Assembly (NCBI GenBank): GCA_013299105.1
Contig: JAAFJY010000003.1
Location: forward strand, 62,001 to 126,000
Length of the DNA stretch: 64,000 bases
DNA from: Chitinophagales bacterium
GTDB taxonomy: Bacteria > Bacteroidota > Bacteroidia > Chitinophagales > Saprospiraceae
Direction: 5' to 3'
Below, one piece after another: positions 42,843 through 51,561 of the stretch. The notes beneath the pieces are model-generated. The model made no database searches. It was not told the origin of the DNA and saw only the letters and a list, made by a program, of their open reading frames with translations. Within the stretch, counting starts at the first letter, position 1; each line of letters starts with the position of its first letter. The position numbers and the translations under genes are program-made.

Positions 42843-42872
42843 GGGGATTGGCCTTTGAGTATGCCAATCCCC
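42843..42872. terminator. Strong 10-bp hairpin
   Basis: GGGGATTGGC (42843-42852) and GCCAATCCCC (42863-42872) pair perfectly with a 10-nt loop, 9 nt past the stop of the 83-residue gene. There is no T-run on the minus strand, so termination is probable but not certain. Confidence 0.6.
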
Positions 42873-42880
42873 TTTGAAAA

Positions 42881-43132
42881 TTACCTGCTAGAGATGCACC
42901 ACTCATACAAGTCAAGAATCCCATCGAGCTGGCTGTAGTATCTCCTGTTCGCCTCTAAGCGACATTTATTATAAATGCTAGAGTATGTATGATTGCAAGA
43001 TTCTACATTTGCACTATATTCATCTATTACCTCACTTGCCTCAATACTAAACTTTGATTCGCAGTCAAGAGAGAAGGAGCACAGGCCTAATGACAATATC
43101 AAAAGGGATCCTAAGATCATGAATTTTTTCAT
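42881..43132 (-). CDS. Small cysteine-containing exported protein, unknown
   Basis: 83 residues. The signal sequence (MKKFMILGSLLILSLGLCSFS) might be a lipoprotein signal (LGLC). The mature part has ESCNHTYSSIYNKCRLEANRRYY and ends LYEWCISSR. The CRLE followed about 18 residues later by a Cys resembles the end of the 199-residue protein at 43763-44362 (CRLEYNFSRDFAEANYMRC). Paired cysteines suggest disulfides outside the cytoplasm. It begins 1 bp after the stop of the upstream gene, so it is translationally linked to it. No family recognised. Confidence 0.72.
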   Translation of the reverse strand: MKKFMILGSLLILSLGLCSFSLDCESKFSIEASEVIDEYSANVESCNHTYSSIYNKCRLEANRRYYSQLDGILDLYEWCISSR

Positions 43133-43133
43133 G

Positions 43134-43592
43134 TTAATTCGTTTTTTTATTGTTTAAAATGGTTTTGCTAATTGAGCCGTTAGATGGCAAGTAACCGTTT
43201 TCAATACTGATTAAACGAATTTTCTTTCGTTCTTCTGTACTCAGTTTCTCGTAAATTGGATATTTCTTATAAAATAGTTCTACAGACTTATCCAATTTAC
43301 AATTTAATGTCAAATATTCCTTCCCACCCTTAAACGGTTCAACTACAGAAGTAGGAATATTACAAAATTTCAGGTTACTGTATTTATCCAATACATAATG
43401 AAGACCTTCAAGATCGAATTCATTACTAGCAATGCTTACTGCCAAATCATTTTTTATCTTTTGGTAGTCAACATAAGCCTTATCCTTGGCTATTTGCTCC
43501 AGGATTTCTTGCGTTGATTCTTGATTTCGTTGACAGCTGTTGAGCCCTAAGAAAAAAATCAACAAGCAATACATGTAAGACAACTTTTTCAT
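43134..43592 (-). CDS. Small lipoprotein, unknown
   Basis: 152 residues from the ATG at 43592 (MKKLSYMYCLLIFFLGLNSC); a longer frame from 43643 would hide the lipoprotein signal. After Cys20 the protein is helical (EILEQIAKDKAYVDYQKIKNDLAVSI), with the KGGKEYLTLNCKLDKSVELFYKKYPIYEKLS block shared with the two neighbours downstream. Its stop is 1 bp before the next start, so the two form a coupled pair. AT-rich relative to the surrounding housekeeping genes. No function can be given. Confidence 0.75.
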   Translation of the reverse strand: MKKLSYMYCLLIFFLGLNSCQRNQESTQEILEQIAKDKAYVDYQKIKNDLAVSIASNEFDLEGLHYVLDKYSNLKFCNIPTSVVEPFKGGKEYLTLNCKLDKSVELFYKKYPIYEKLSTEERKKIRLISIENGYLPSNGSISKTILNNKKTN

Positions 43593-43762
43593 TTTAAATT
43601 GTTTAAGTGATTCAGACAATTGAAAACTCTCTCCCTTTGCCAAAAAATTGCTATTTATCTTTTTTACAACCTAGTTTGCAATGGCTATAAACATCTTGAT
43701 GTAATAAGGTTGTAGTAAGTAAATCACCAATTTTTTGACTTAGAATCGTGGAGAATGTATTA

Positions 43763-44362
43763 TTAGTAATGATCCTGCAAGCAACGCATGTAGTTAGCTT
43801 CAGCAAAGTCTCGACTAAAATTATATTCAAGCCTACAGAAATACCAACTGTCAATACTCCAATTATTTGTTAGACATCTACCCAATTCTTCGGAACTACT
43901 CTCCAAGTCCGCAATTAGTTGTGAGCAACATGGTAGCCCATAAAAGCTGTTGGTTTTTTCTTTATTTGGGTACTCACCTATAATTTTTTTGTAGCTGATT
44001 GTTACAAGAGGGTCAAATTCTTTGTTCTTGTAATTTTTTAATGCATTATTATAAGCTTCGTTAAATTGGTTTGATAAAGTCTCTATTTTCTTGATATCAA
44101 CCAATTTGTTAAACTCTATATCACTATTTAATCCTTCAGGATTACCTGAATGAGATTTAATAATGAGGGCAAGTTTGCCACCGCTTTTTTCATTGACCTC
44201 CTCAAAATACTTAGAGAATTCTTTGTCAGCTTTCTCTAGCTTTTTGAGCACATTTTCGGCGGATGAAGTTACCTCAACAGCATCTTCCCCCTCCTTCTCA
44301 CAGGCAAAGACTCCTAGCCCCATCCCCAGCACCGCCAGGAACAGTAAAAATTTCGTTTTCAT
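43763..44362 (-). CDS. Cysteine-containing lipoprotein, unknown
   Basis: 199 residues. Lipoprotein signal MKTKFLLFLAVLGMGLGVFAC. A charged coiled-coil-like stretch (VLKKLEKADKEFSKYFEEVNEKSGG) leads to a C-terminal part with FYGLPCCSQLIADLESSSEELGRC and YFCRLEYNFSRDFAEANYMRC, with five cysteines. The CRLE-x(n)-C ending is shared with the 83-residue neighbour. It heads the cluster of five small exported proteins read in the same direction (44362 to 41711) and is AT-rich like the next two genes. Confidence 0.75.
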   Translation of the reverse strand: MKTKFLLFLAVLGMGLGVFACEKEGEDAVEVTSSAENVLKKLEKADKEFSKYFEEVNEKSGGKLALIIKSHSGNPEGLNSDIEFNKLVDIKKIETLSNQFNEAYNNALKNYKNKEFDPLVTISYKKIIGEYPNKEKTNSFYGLPCCSQLIADLESSSEELGRCLTNNWSIDSWYFCRLEYNFSRDFAEANYMRCLQDHY

Positions 44363-44634
44363 AGCTTAAAAAATAAAAAATTATGAATTCCCCTACTTCT
44401 TGATCAGGCAGTTTCGGGTTTCCTGCCGTGCTTGAGGGTTTTGTTATTTCCCTTGCACAACACAAAGATGCAGCGACTTGGAACCGAAATCCAGCCAAAA
44501 AATACGCTTTTTGACCACCCCTGATTTTGGCGATTAGAAATCCTGAGATTTAACCCAGCTTTAACACCCAACACTTTCATCCTAGTGCATTAATCGTATC
44601 TTGCGGCCCAAGACCAGTAAGATCATTATAGACC

Positions 44635-45579
44635 ATGCGTATCGGATTGCTTTCCACCTCCGCGGAGTTGTACTCCACCCAAACTTTGCTCAAGGCAGCG
44701 CTGCAGCGTGACCATGAAGTGGACATCATCAATTACCGAGAGTGCAGCATGGTCTTGCAGGATGGCTTTGCCGAGGCTTATTACAACGACCTGGCCCTGA
44801 GCCGCCTGGATGGCATCATTCCACGCATTGGCACTTCATTTACCTCGATGGGGGCCGCACTCCTGAGCCATTGCGAAATGATGGAGCTGCCTAGTACTCT
44901 TAATGCTGAAGCCCTGATCTTGGTACGGGACAAATTGCGCAGCTTGCAAAAAATACAAGCAGCAGGCCTGCCCATCCCTAAAACCATTTTTATCGGGCAT
45001 GAGCAGGATATAAAAACGCAAATCAAATACTTGGGAGGCTTGCCAGTAGTGATTAAGCTGATTGGCAGGACCCACGGCATCGGCGTGGTTTTGGCTGAGT
45101 CAGCTAGTGCTGCCGTTTCTACTGTCGAGGCTTTTCAGGCCCTGAATGAAAAAGTCATCATCCAGGAATTCATCTCAGAAGCGCGTGGGGCCGACTTAAG
45201 GGCCTTCGTGGTCAATGGAAAGGTGGTGGCTTCGATGAAAAGACAAGCCGCTGAAGGGGAATTTCGCTCGAATTTGCACCGGGGCGCAACGGCCCAAGCA
45301 GAAGTGTTGAGCGCCGAGGAAAGTGACTTAGCGTGCAAAGCGGCCCAAGTTTGTGGCCTCGAAGTGGCCGGAGTGGACATCCTGCGATCCAAACGTGGCC
45401 CCTTGATTTTGGAAATCAACGCCTCACCTGGTCTGGAAGGCATTGAAAACGCTACGGGCATCGACGTAGCTGGTAAAGTAATCGAATATTTGATACACAA
45501 AATTCACCTTCGCCAATTTGGCTTGCCTTTACCAACTTTTGAACACGAGCACGCTGCCCTTATTTTGTCCCACCAATAA
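44635..45579 (+). CDS. rimK: RimK-family alpha-L-glutamate ligase (ATP-grasp)
   Basis: 314 residues, the usual RimK length. ATP-grasp features are VIKLIGRTHGIGVVLAES (nucleotide loop), VIIQEFISEARGADLRAFVVNGKVVASMKRQA and the metal-binding LEINASPGLEGIE near 265-275. The N-terminal MRIGLLSTSAELYSTQTLLKAA matches RimK. The family adds glutamate to the C-terminus of ribosomal protein S6 or makes other glutamyl peptides in the cytosol. S6 being the target here is inference. Its 3' end overlaps the convergent VCBS gene by 51 bp. Confidence 0.92.
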   Translation: MRIGLLSTSAELYSTQTLLKAALQRDHEVDIINYRECSMVLQDGFAEAYYNDLALSRLDGIIPRIGTSFTSMGAALLSHCEMMELPSTLNAEALILVRDKLRSLQKIQAAGLPIPKTIFIGHEQDIKTQIKYLGGLPVVIKLIGRTHGIGVVLAESASAAVSTVEAFQALNEKVIIQEFISEARGADLRAFVVNGKVVASMKRQAAEGEFRSNLHRGATAQAEVLSAEESDLACKAAQVCGLEVAGVDILRSKRGPLILEINASPGLEGIENATGIDVAGKVIEYLIHKIHLRQFGLPLPTFEHEHAALILSHQ

Positions 45580-48500
45580 GCGTCCATCTGGTAAAAGTAC
45601 CATTTTGCGCCCTGCACCTGGTACTAAAAACCCAGGGTCTCGTTTGGCTTTCCACTGTCCATTGGCATAGGTCAAAATGACTCCCTTACCAGCATCATAA
45701 CGCCCCAAACCAGGCCGCACTTCCAGCAAGTTTCCTACTGCTGCGAATGCTTTTTCACCATTATTACTGGCAGGAAATGCCGAAAATGCAAAAATCGGTG
45801 CTATTTGCAGGGCTTCGGGCAGGTTTTCGAGCTGGTACTGGCCATTTTTATTGCCGTAAGCAACTGAATGGGCAAAAGTGACCGCTCGGTGGTGGATGAC
45901 ATCTTTTAGTTGGTCTTTAGGGAAAACCTCATTGAAAGCGCTTTTGGCAAAAGCCTGGTACTCTGGGAATCGTTTTTTTAAACCCGGCAACTGCGCTGTC
46001 AACTCATCACGGCTGGCGTAAGGGTAGCAGCGGCCGTTTTTGTAGTAGGTCAAAATCGGATCCAAGCGGTAGTTTTTGTCAAAATCGGCCGCCCAAAGCT
46101 CCACAGGTTCATTTACCGAGGCTTTTAGCTCACTGTTGAGGCCCAAGTTGCCGAGCAGGAAATCACGTTGACCGTCGCCGTTCACATCATTGCCATAGAT
46201 CGTATTCCACCAGCCCTCGCTACTGGGCACTTGGCTTACTTTGAGGCCTTTTTTGCCAAATTCCACAATGGTCAGGGGCATCCATTCGCCCACCAGCGCC
46301 AATTTTTGCAATCCATTTTCCTGCCAGGCTTCGCCAGCCGTCAACAAACCCAATTTTCGCAAACCTGGCGCTTCAGCTTCGGTCACATCGCGGAAAATGC
46401 CTTTTTCGTTTTTCAACAAATAAGAAATGGGCACCTCCCCATAAGCCCAAGTGATCGAGCGACTGCCTACGTATAAGTCGAGATCACCGTCGAAATCATA
46501 GTCGAAGGGAATGCTGAAAGCCGTATTGCTGTACATCAAAGGCAAGGCCGAAGGGGCCAGTTTGAATTGCCCGCGCCCATCGTTGACCCACAATTGGTCC
46601 AAGAGCAACGAATCAAGTCCCGTAAACTCGCCGCCCCCCGTACCCAAGTACAAGTCCAGGTCCTGATCCCCGTCGGCGTCGAATAAGGTGGCTGCAGTGT
46701 AGTCGGGGCCCTTTTTTACCGGAGGGCTTTTCGCAGTAAAGGACCCCTTTTCATTTTGCAAAAACAATTTTATGTCCAAGCCGCCGAGCACCAAGTCTGC
46801 TTGTCCATTGCCGTCCAGGTCTCCTTTGGCCAGGGCTGGCCCTTGGGTCGAAAGCATATGCGGCAGCAGTTGTTCGTAGTTGAAATCGTCATAGTCGCTT
46901 TCCTGGTGCAAGTAATTCAGGCCAGCTACTTCAATTTTTTGAAGAATTTCTGGTTCATTGGTCAGTGCGATGGGCGCTTTGGGGCTCGTTTTTTTTCCTT
47001 TTTTGATATTTAAATGCTGACCGCCGCCGCTGAACTCGTTCCTTTGCCATTGCCCATCGGGCCATTGTACCAATATATAGTAGTCATCGACTTTGTTTTT
47101 GCCCAGGCCAAAATGCGCTTTTGCTTCCACCCCCGATTGGAATCCACGGGTAGTTTGAATTGCCTGGACTTGGTTGGCTGTTATTGAACCCTTTTCTTGC
47201 AAAAATACCTTGGCACCCAGCCCAAACGGATTCATGCTACCAGGGTCGGAGAGACTTACCATCAAGGAATTTTGCTTTGGAGCCTGGTTTTCCCAAAGTC
47301 CCGCCTTTTCGTTGAGGTTGTTTAAAACCAGGTCTAAGTCGCCATCCAGGTCCAGGTCAGCATAAGCGGCCCCAGTGGAGCAGGAGGGCTGAAAATCGGC
47401 CCAGGTCTTGCTTTGGTCTTTGAAGGTCCAGGTCCCCTGATTTTGGAAAAAAACATTAGGTACTTTTCCACTGGGCATCTTTGCGACCAAAGCCAGGTCG
47501 CTGGCACTAGATTGCACCTGGGCGTTGGAGATAAATTTGGTGTAATCTAGGTCATTGGGCCTGCGCCAAATGCCGTTGGCGATGAAGAGGTCCTTGAGGC
47601 CGTCGTTATCAAAATCGGCCCAGAGTGGACTCCAACTCCAATCCGTTGCATCCACTCCCGCCAATTGACCAATTTCGGCAAAGCATAAATCCGAACTTGG
47701 CTCGCCGCCCACGTTGGGGCCACAATTGAGTTGCAGCATGTTGCGGGTATATTGGTAATGGTAGCCGTAGCGGAGTTTCGACTGGTAAATATTGTAAGGA
47801 TCGGCCCCTGCGGAGGCTTTGTTGATTTGCTCATCGCCAGGTTTCATGTCGAGGGTGATGAGGTCAGGGCGCAAGTCGTTGTTGAAATCAGCGATGTCGT
47901 TGCCCATCGAAAAAGCGCTGGTATGGCCCAGGCTGCTTTGGCCAACTTCATTGAAAGTACCGTTTTGTTGGTTGAGGTAAAGGTAATCTTGCTCGTGAAA
48001 ATCGTTGGAAATGTAAAGGTCTGGCCAACCATCAAGGTTCAAGTCGCTGACACCAATGCCCAGGCCAAAGCCGATTTTGCTGCCGTAAATGCCCGCTTTG
48101 GTGCTCACATCTACAAATTTGCCGCCTACGTTTTGGAACAGGCGATCGCCTGACAAAGGATCGCGGGTATTGCGGATTTTGGCTTGGGCATAGTTTTCTG
48201 CATCGTGTACCGAGTGGTTGAGCAGGTAACAGTCCAGATCGCCATCGCGGTCGTAGTCAAAAAAAGCCGCTTGGGTAGAAAAGCCTACAAAGTCAAGCCC
48301 ATAAGCCGCAGCTTGCTCGGTAAATTGTCCTTTGCCGTTGTTGATGTACAGCAGGTTTTTGCCTTTGAGCACTTTGTATTGGCCTACCTGGCATACATAA
48401 ATGTCGAGCGCACCATCGGCGTTTACATCAACCATCGTTACGCCCGTTGACCAGCCGCCATTGGAGCTTATTCCAGCTTGTTTGGTGTAATCGCCAAATT

Positions 48501-48801
48501 TGAGCCCACCACGATTGATGAAAAGTTTGTTCGGACCTTGGTTGGCGGTAAAAAACAAGTCAGGCAATTGATCGCCATTGACATCCCCCACCGCGACCCC
48601 ACCACCATTGTAATAATAAAGGTACTCTATGATGTTGAAATCCTCATTCTCGTTGAGCTGATTGCTAAAATTCAAGCCGGAGACCTCGGCGTTTTTGGCT
48701 ACAAATAGGGGAGAGGAGGCTTCTACAGCCTTTTCTACGCGCTCGCAAGCACTCCACAACACCATCCAACAAAAAAAGCAGGCCAGTCGAAAAAGGTTCA
48801 T
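45529..48801 (-). CDS. Giant VCBS/FG-GAP + ASPIC/UnbV lipoprotein
   Basis: 1090 residues from the ATG at 48801 (MNLFRLACFFCWMVLWSAC, lipobox); the longer frame to 48897 is not needed. Repeated calcium-binding blades D.N.DG..D(L/I)(F/Y) run through the protein: DVNGDQLPDLFF, DVNADGALDIYV, DYDRDGDLDCYL, DLNLDGWPDLYI, DLDLDGDLDLVL, DLDGNGQADLVL and DFDGDLDLYV-type. An ASPIC/UnbV segment (YYILVQWPDGQWQRNEF) lies near 540. It is a CRTAC1-like surface beta-propeller. The same domain order is seen in the partial gene at 61532, so the two are paralogues. Its last 51 bp overlap rimK on the other strand. Confidence 0.9.
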   Translation of the reverse strand: MNLFRLACFFCWMVLWSACERVEKAVEASSPLFVAKNAEVSGLNFSNQLNENEDFNIIEYLYYYNGGGVAVGDVNGDQLPDLFFTANQGPNKLFINRGGLKFGDYTKQAGISSNGGWSTGVTMVDVNADGALDIYVCQVGQYKVLKGKNLLYINNGKGQFTEQAAAYGLDFVGFSTQAAFFDYDRDGDLDCYLLNHSVHDAENYAQAKIRNTRDPLSGDRLFQNVGGKFVDVSTKAGIYGSKIGFGLGIGVSDLNLDGWPDLYISNDFHEQDYLYLNQQNGTFNEVGQSSLGHTSAFSMGNDIADFNNDLRPDLITLDMKPGDEQINKASAGADPYNIYQSKLRYGYHYQYTRNMLQLNCGPNVGGEPSSDLCFAEIGQLAGVDATDWSWSPLWADFDNDGLKDLFIANGIWRRPNDLDYTKFISNAQVQSSASDLALVAKMPSGKVPNVFFQNQGTWTFKDQSKTWADFQPSCSTGAAYADLDLDGDLDLVLNNLNEKAGLWENQAPKQNSLMVSLSDPGSMNPFGLGAKVFLQEKGSITANQVQAIQTTRGFQSGVEAKAHFGLGKNKVDDYYILVQWPDGQWQRNEFSGGGQHLNIKKGKKTSPKAPIALTNEPEILQKIEVAGLNYLHQESDYDDFNYEQLLPHMLSTQGPALAKGDLDGNGQADLVLGGLDIKLFLQNEKGSFTAKSPPVKKGPDYTAATLFDADGDQDLDLYLGTGGGEFTGLDSLLLDQLWVNDGRGQFKLAPSALPLMYSNTAFSIPFDYDFDGDLDLYVGSRSITWAYGEVPISYLLKNEKGIFRDVTEAEAPGLRKLGLLTAGEAWQENGLQKLALVGEWMPLTIVEFGKKGLKVSQVPSSEGWWNTIYGNDVNGDGQRDFLLGNLGLNSELKASVNEPVELWAADFDKNYRLDPILTYYKNGRCYPYASRDELTAQLPGLKKRFPEYQAFAKSAFNEVFPKDQLKDVIHHRAVTFAHSVAYGNKNGQYQLENLPEALQIAPIFAFSAFPASNNGEKAFAAVGNLLEVRPGLGRYDAGKGVILTYANGQWKAKRDPGFLVPGAGRKMVLLPDGRLLVGQNKGSVLVFKSW

Positions 48802-48884
48802 CAAAGCTAAATTTGCAGGCGCGAAAATAGGAAAAATGTGTGGGGTGGGGGATTTTTTAGAGGCCCGCCCTGATTTTACCGAAT

Positions 48885-48929
48885 AAAAATTGCGCAAGCA
48901 GAATCAAGCTCCACCTGCGCAATTTTTTT
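48885..48929. terminator. Bidirectional terminator after the FtsX permease
   Basis: AAAAATTGCGCA (48885-48896) pairs with TGCGCAATTTTTTT (48916-48929). T-runs flank the stem on both strands, as expected between the FtsX stop (48951) and the next minus-strand start. Confidence 0.85.
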
Positions 48930-48950
48930 ACCAAAAAACTTCAGCTGCTA

Positions 48951-51317
48951 TCACTCGCTCCGCAAAGCCTTCACCGGATTGCTCAGAGCAGCCCTCACGC
49001 TCTGTGCACTCACCGTCAGCAGGGCAGCGATGAGTACAATTGCACCTGCCAGCACAAAATGGTACCAAGTTAAATCTACCCGATAAGCGAAGTTTTTGAG
49101 CCAACTGTTCATCATCCACCACGAAAGCGGAATGGCCAAGACAATGGCAATCACGATCAGCCTGATGAAGTCTTTGGCTTGCAACATCACCAGGTTGTCA
49201 ACCGTAGCGCCCAGGGCTTTGCGGATGCCAATTTCTTTGGTGCGGCGCTCGGCGATGTAGGTAGCCAGGCCGAATAAGCCCAGACCCGATACCAAAATGG
49301 CCACCACCGCAAAGGCATTGAACAACTTGCCCGTGCGCTGCTCGGCCTGGTACATGTCATTGAAGCTTTGGTCCAGGAATTTGTAATCGAATGGGTAGCC
49401 CGCATTGTAGCGCTTCCACAGTTGTTCGAGCTTGGCGATGACTTTGGGGGCATCGTTGCCTGTGGTTTTCACATGCAAACGCCAGTTGTTTTTTTGGTAG
49501 TAAAACACCATTGGCTCGATTTTTTGGTGGATCGAAAGGTTGTGGAAGTCTTTCACCACCCCGATGATTGTACCCTCGGTTTGCCACAAAGTGAATTTTT
49601 TGCCAATGGGGTCCTTGATGCCAGCTTCACGTATGGCCGTTTCGTTTAAAATGAATTTAGCACTGTCAGAACTTGCACCTGTGAATATCTCACCTTCTGC
49701 CAGTTTCATTTTCATCATTGGCATCAGGTTCGCGTCGATGCTGGAGGAATGGACCATGAAAATCTTGTTGGGATCCTTGCCTTCCCAGTTGGTGTCGCCA
49801 GTGGAATTGCCTGAGTTGAGGATATCGTCGCCCATTGACGCTACATCCACTACACCAGGTGTACTTTTTAATTCATTTTTCACCGCATCCAGGTGCTCAA
49901 ACATGCCACCAGTAACCAGGGTGATCACATGCTCTTTGTTGAAACCCAAGTCTTTGTCGCGAATATAATTGAGCTGTGCCCCAATCACCATCGTACTCAC
50001 GATCAGGGCCATCGAACACACAAACTGCCCCACTACCAGCACGTTGCGGAAGCCCTTGTTGCTGCCGCCAAAGGAAAACTTGCCCTTCAAGGCCAAAGCA
50101 GGTTCGAATTTTGAAAGGAACAAAGCCGGGTAAATTCCTACCGCAGATAGTGCTAATCCAAAAGCCCCTGCCACCAAAAGCCACATTTGAGGGTCCATAA
50201 AATCAAAATGCAATTGCTTGGTAGTCAGGGTTTCGTAAAATGGCCGCACGATCACGATGAGGATCAATGCCAGCAAAAAGGACATGCCCAACAGCAAGGC
50301 AGATTCCAGAAAAAACTGCCCCACCAATTGTCCACGAGTGGCACCAATCACCTTGCGCACGCTCACTTCTTTGGCCCGGCGGGTAGCGCGAGCGGTAGCG
50401 AGATTGACGTAATTGATACAAGCGATGAGCAACAACACCAACGCCACCAGCGAAAAAATCTTCACATTTTGGATCAAACCCGGCCCACCGTCGGTGCGGT
50501 ACAAGTGCATTTTTTGCAAAGGTTGGAGCGCGAAACTAAACATGCCCGCCTTGACATACTTGTTGTTTTTGACCAACATGTCGTCCAATTTTTTGGCTAA
50601 AGCAGCTACATCGGCTCCTGGTTTTAAGCGAAAATAATTGGTGTATTCAAAATTGCCCCAGTCTTCCTGAATGGTTTTCCAGTCACCATTGCCGCCAAAA
50701 GTGGCCGCCCTTTGATCCATGCTGAACATAGCCTGGAATTGGATACTGGAATTGCTGGGAAAATTATCGATCACCCCGCTTACCGTGAAAGGCTTCTTTT
50801 GATCGGTCAGCACCACTTCGCCAATCGGGTCGCGATCGCCAAAGATGCGTTCGGCCAAGTCCTTGGTCAAAACCACTGAATTCGTTGCAGTGAAAGGCTT
50901 TTTGGGGTTGCCTTTCAGCATTTTGAAGTCGAATTCCGTGAAAAATGAAGGCGTCACATATGCCGAATTGTTTTCGTACACCACTTTGTCGCCCAGGCTG
51001 AATTGCGTAAATTCATAGGCTGGGCGGGTCAGGGCAGCACCTTCCAGCTCTGGCAATTGTTGCAAACCCATGAAGTGCATCGGCGCTGGAGTGGTATTGG
51101 TGGTTTGTACCGCATCGCCCCCTTTGAACGAACCATACACCAAAAACATGTCTTTGCCCTTGGAATGGAATCGGTCGAAACTCAGTTCGTCTTTGACCCA
51201 ATACATGAGTAACAAACTGGCCGCCAGGCCAAAAGCCAGACCGAAAAGATTGAGAAAACTGTAGATTTTTTCTTTGCGCAAATTGCGGAACGCGAGATTG
51301 ATTTTTCTGCCTAACAT
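48951..51317 (-). CDS. ABC transporter permease (FtsX/MacB-like, Bacteroidota type)
   Basis: 788 residues. The order is an N-terminal membrane helix (LNLFGLAFGLAASLLLMYWV), a large periplasmic MacB-PCD-like part with SVVLTKDLAERIFGDRDPIGEVV, FtsX domain 1 (about 285-410, with CINYVNLATARATRRAKEVSVRKVIGATRGQLV), a second periplasmic part repeating the MacB fold (VDVASMGDDILNS...DPIGKKFTLW), and FtsX domain 2 ending AERRTKEIGIRKALGATVDNLV and SNPVKALRSE. Such proteins couple cytoplasmic ATP hydrolysis to periplasmic movements or export; the ATPase is not encoded beside it. Probably monocistronic. Confidence 0.93.
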   Translation of the reverse strand: MLGRKINLAFRNLRKEKIYSFLNLFGLAFGLAASLLLMYWVKDELSFDRFHSKGKDMFLVYGSFKGGDAVQTTNTTPAPMHFMGLQQLPELEGAALTRPAYEFTQFSLGDKVVYENNSAYVTPSFFTEFDFKMLKGNPKKPFTATNSVVLTKDLAERIFGDRDPIGEVVLTDQKKPFTVSGVIDNFPSNSSIQFQAMFSMDQRAATFGGNGDWKTIQEDWGNFEYTNYFRLKPGADVAALAKKLDDMLVKNNKYVKAGMFSFALQPLQKMHLYRTDGGPGLIQNVKIFSLVALVLLLIACINYVNLATARATRRAKEVSVRKVIGATRGQLVGQFFLESALLLGMSFLLALILIVIVRPFYETLTTKQLHFDFMDPQMWLLVAGAFGLALSAVGIYPALFLSKFEPALALKGKFSFGGSNKGFRNVLVVGQFVCSMALIVSTMVIGAQLNYIRDKDLGFNKEHVITLVTGGMFEHLDAVKNELKSTPGVVDVASMGDDILNSGNSTGDTNWEGKDPNKIFMVHSSSIDANLMPMMKMKLAEGEIFTGASSDSAKFILNETAIREAGIKDPIGKKFTLWQTEGTIIGVVKDFHNLSIHQKIEPMVFYYQKNNWRLHVKTTGNDAPKVIAKLEQLWKRYNAGYPFDYKFLDQSFNDMYQAEQRTGKLFNAFAVVAILVSGLGLFGLATYIAERRTKEIGIRKALGATVDNLVMLQAKDFIRLIVIAIVLAIPLSWWMMNSWLKNFAYRVDLTWYHFVLAGAIVLIAALLTVSAQSVRAALSNPVKALRSE

Positions 51318-51504
51318 AACAAACGGGTTGAGTGAGGTAGTGATGAAGGTAAATGTTGCAAAAGCTGTGCCGATTTTTTAATCAATTGAAAAATAAGTAA
51401 TTGTGTTGGCTTTTAGAAAAAGATTGTTCGGAAATGGACACTGGGATGTTCGGGGGTGAACAGGATTTTGTGGAGGTAAGGGTCCGAAAAAATAAAAATA
51501 TTTG

Positions 51505-51540
51505 CATTTGTTTACATTTTTAAATTAATTGTATTATTTT
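51505..51540 (+). promoter_or_regulatory. Possible promoter of the YhcG-type nuclease gene
   Basis: A very AT-rich tract with TTTG at about 51507 and TATTTTTA near 51534 gives an approximate TTTG / TAnnTTTG pair with spacing slightly longer than usual. It stands 25-55 nt before the start. Confidence 0.3.
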
Positions 51541-51561
51541 TAGCGCCGTAAAATAATTCGT

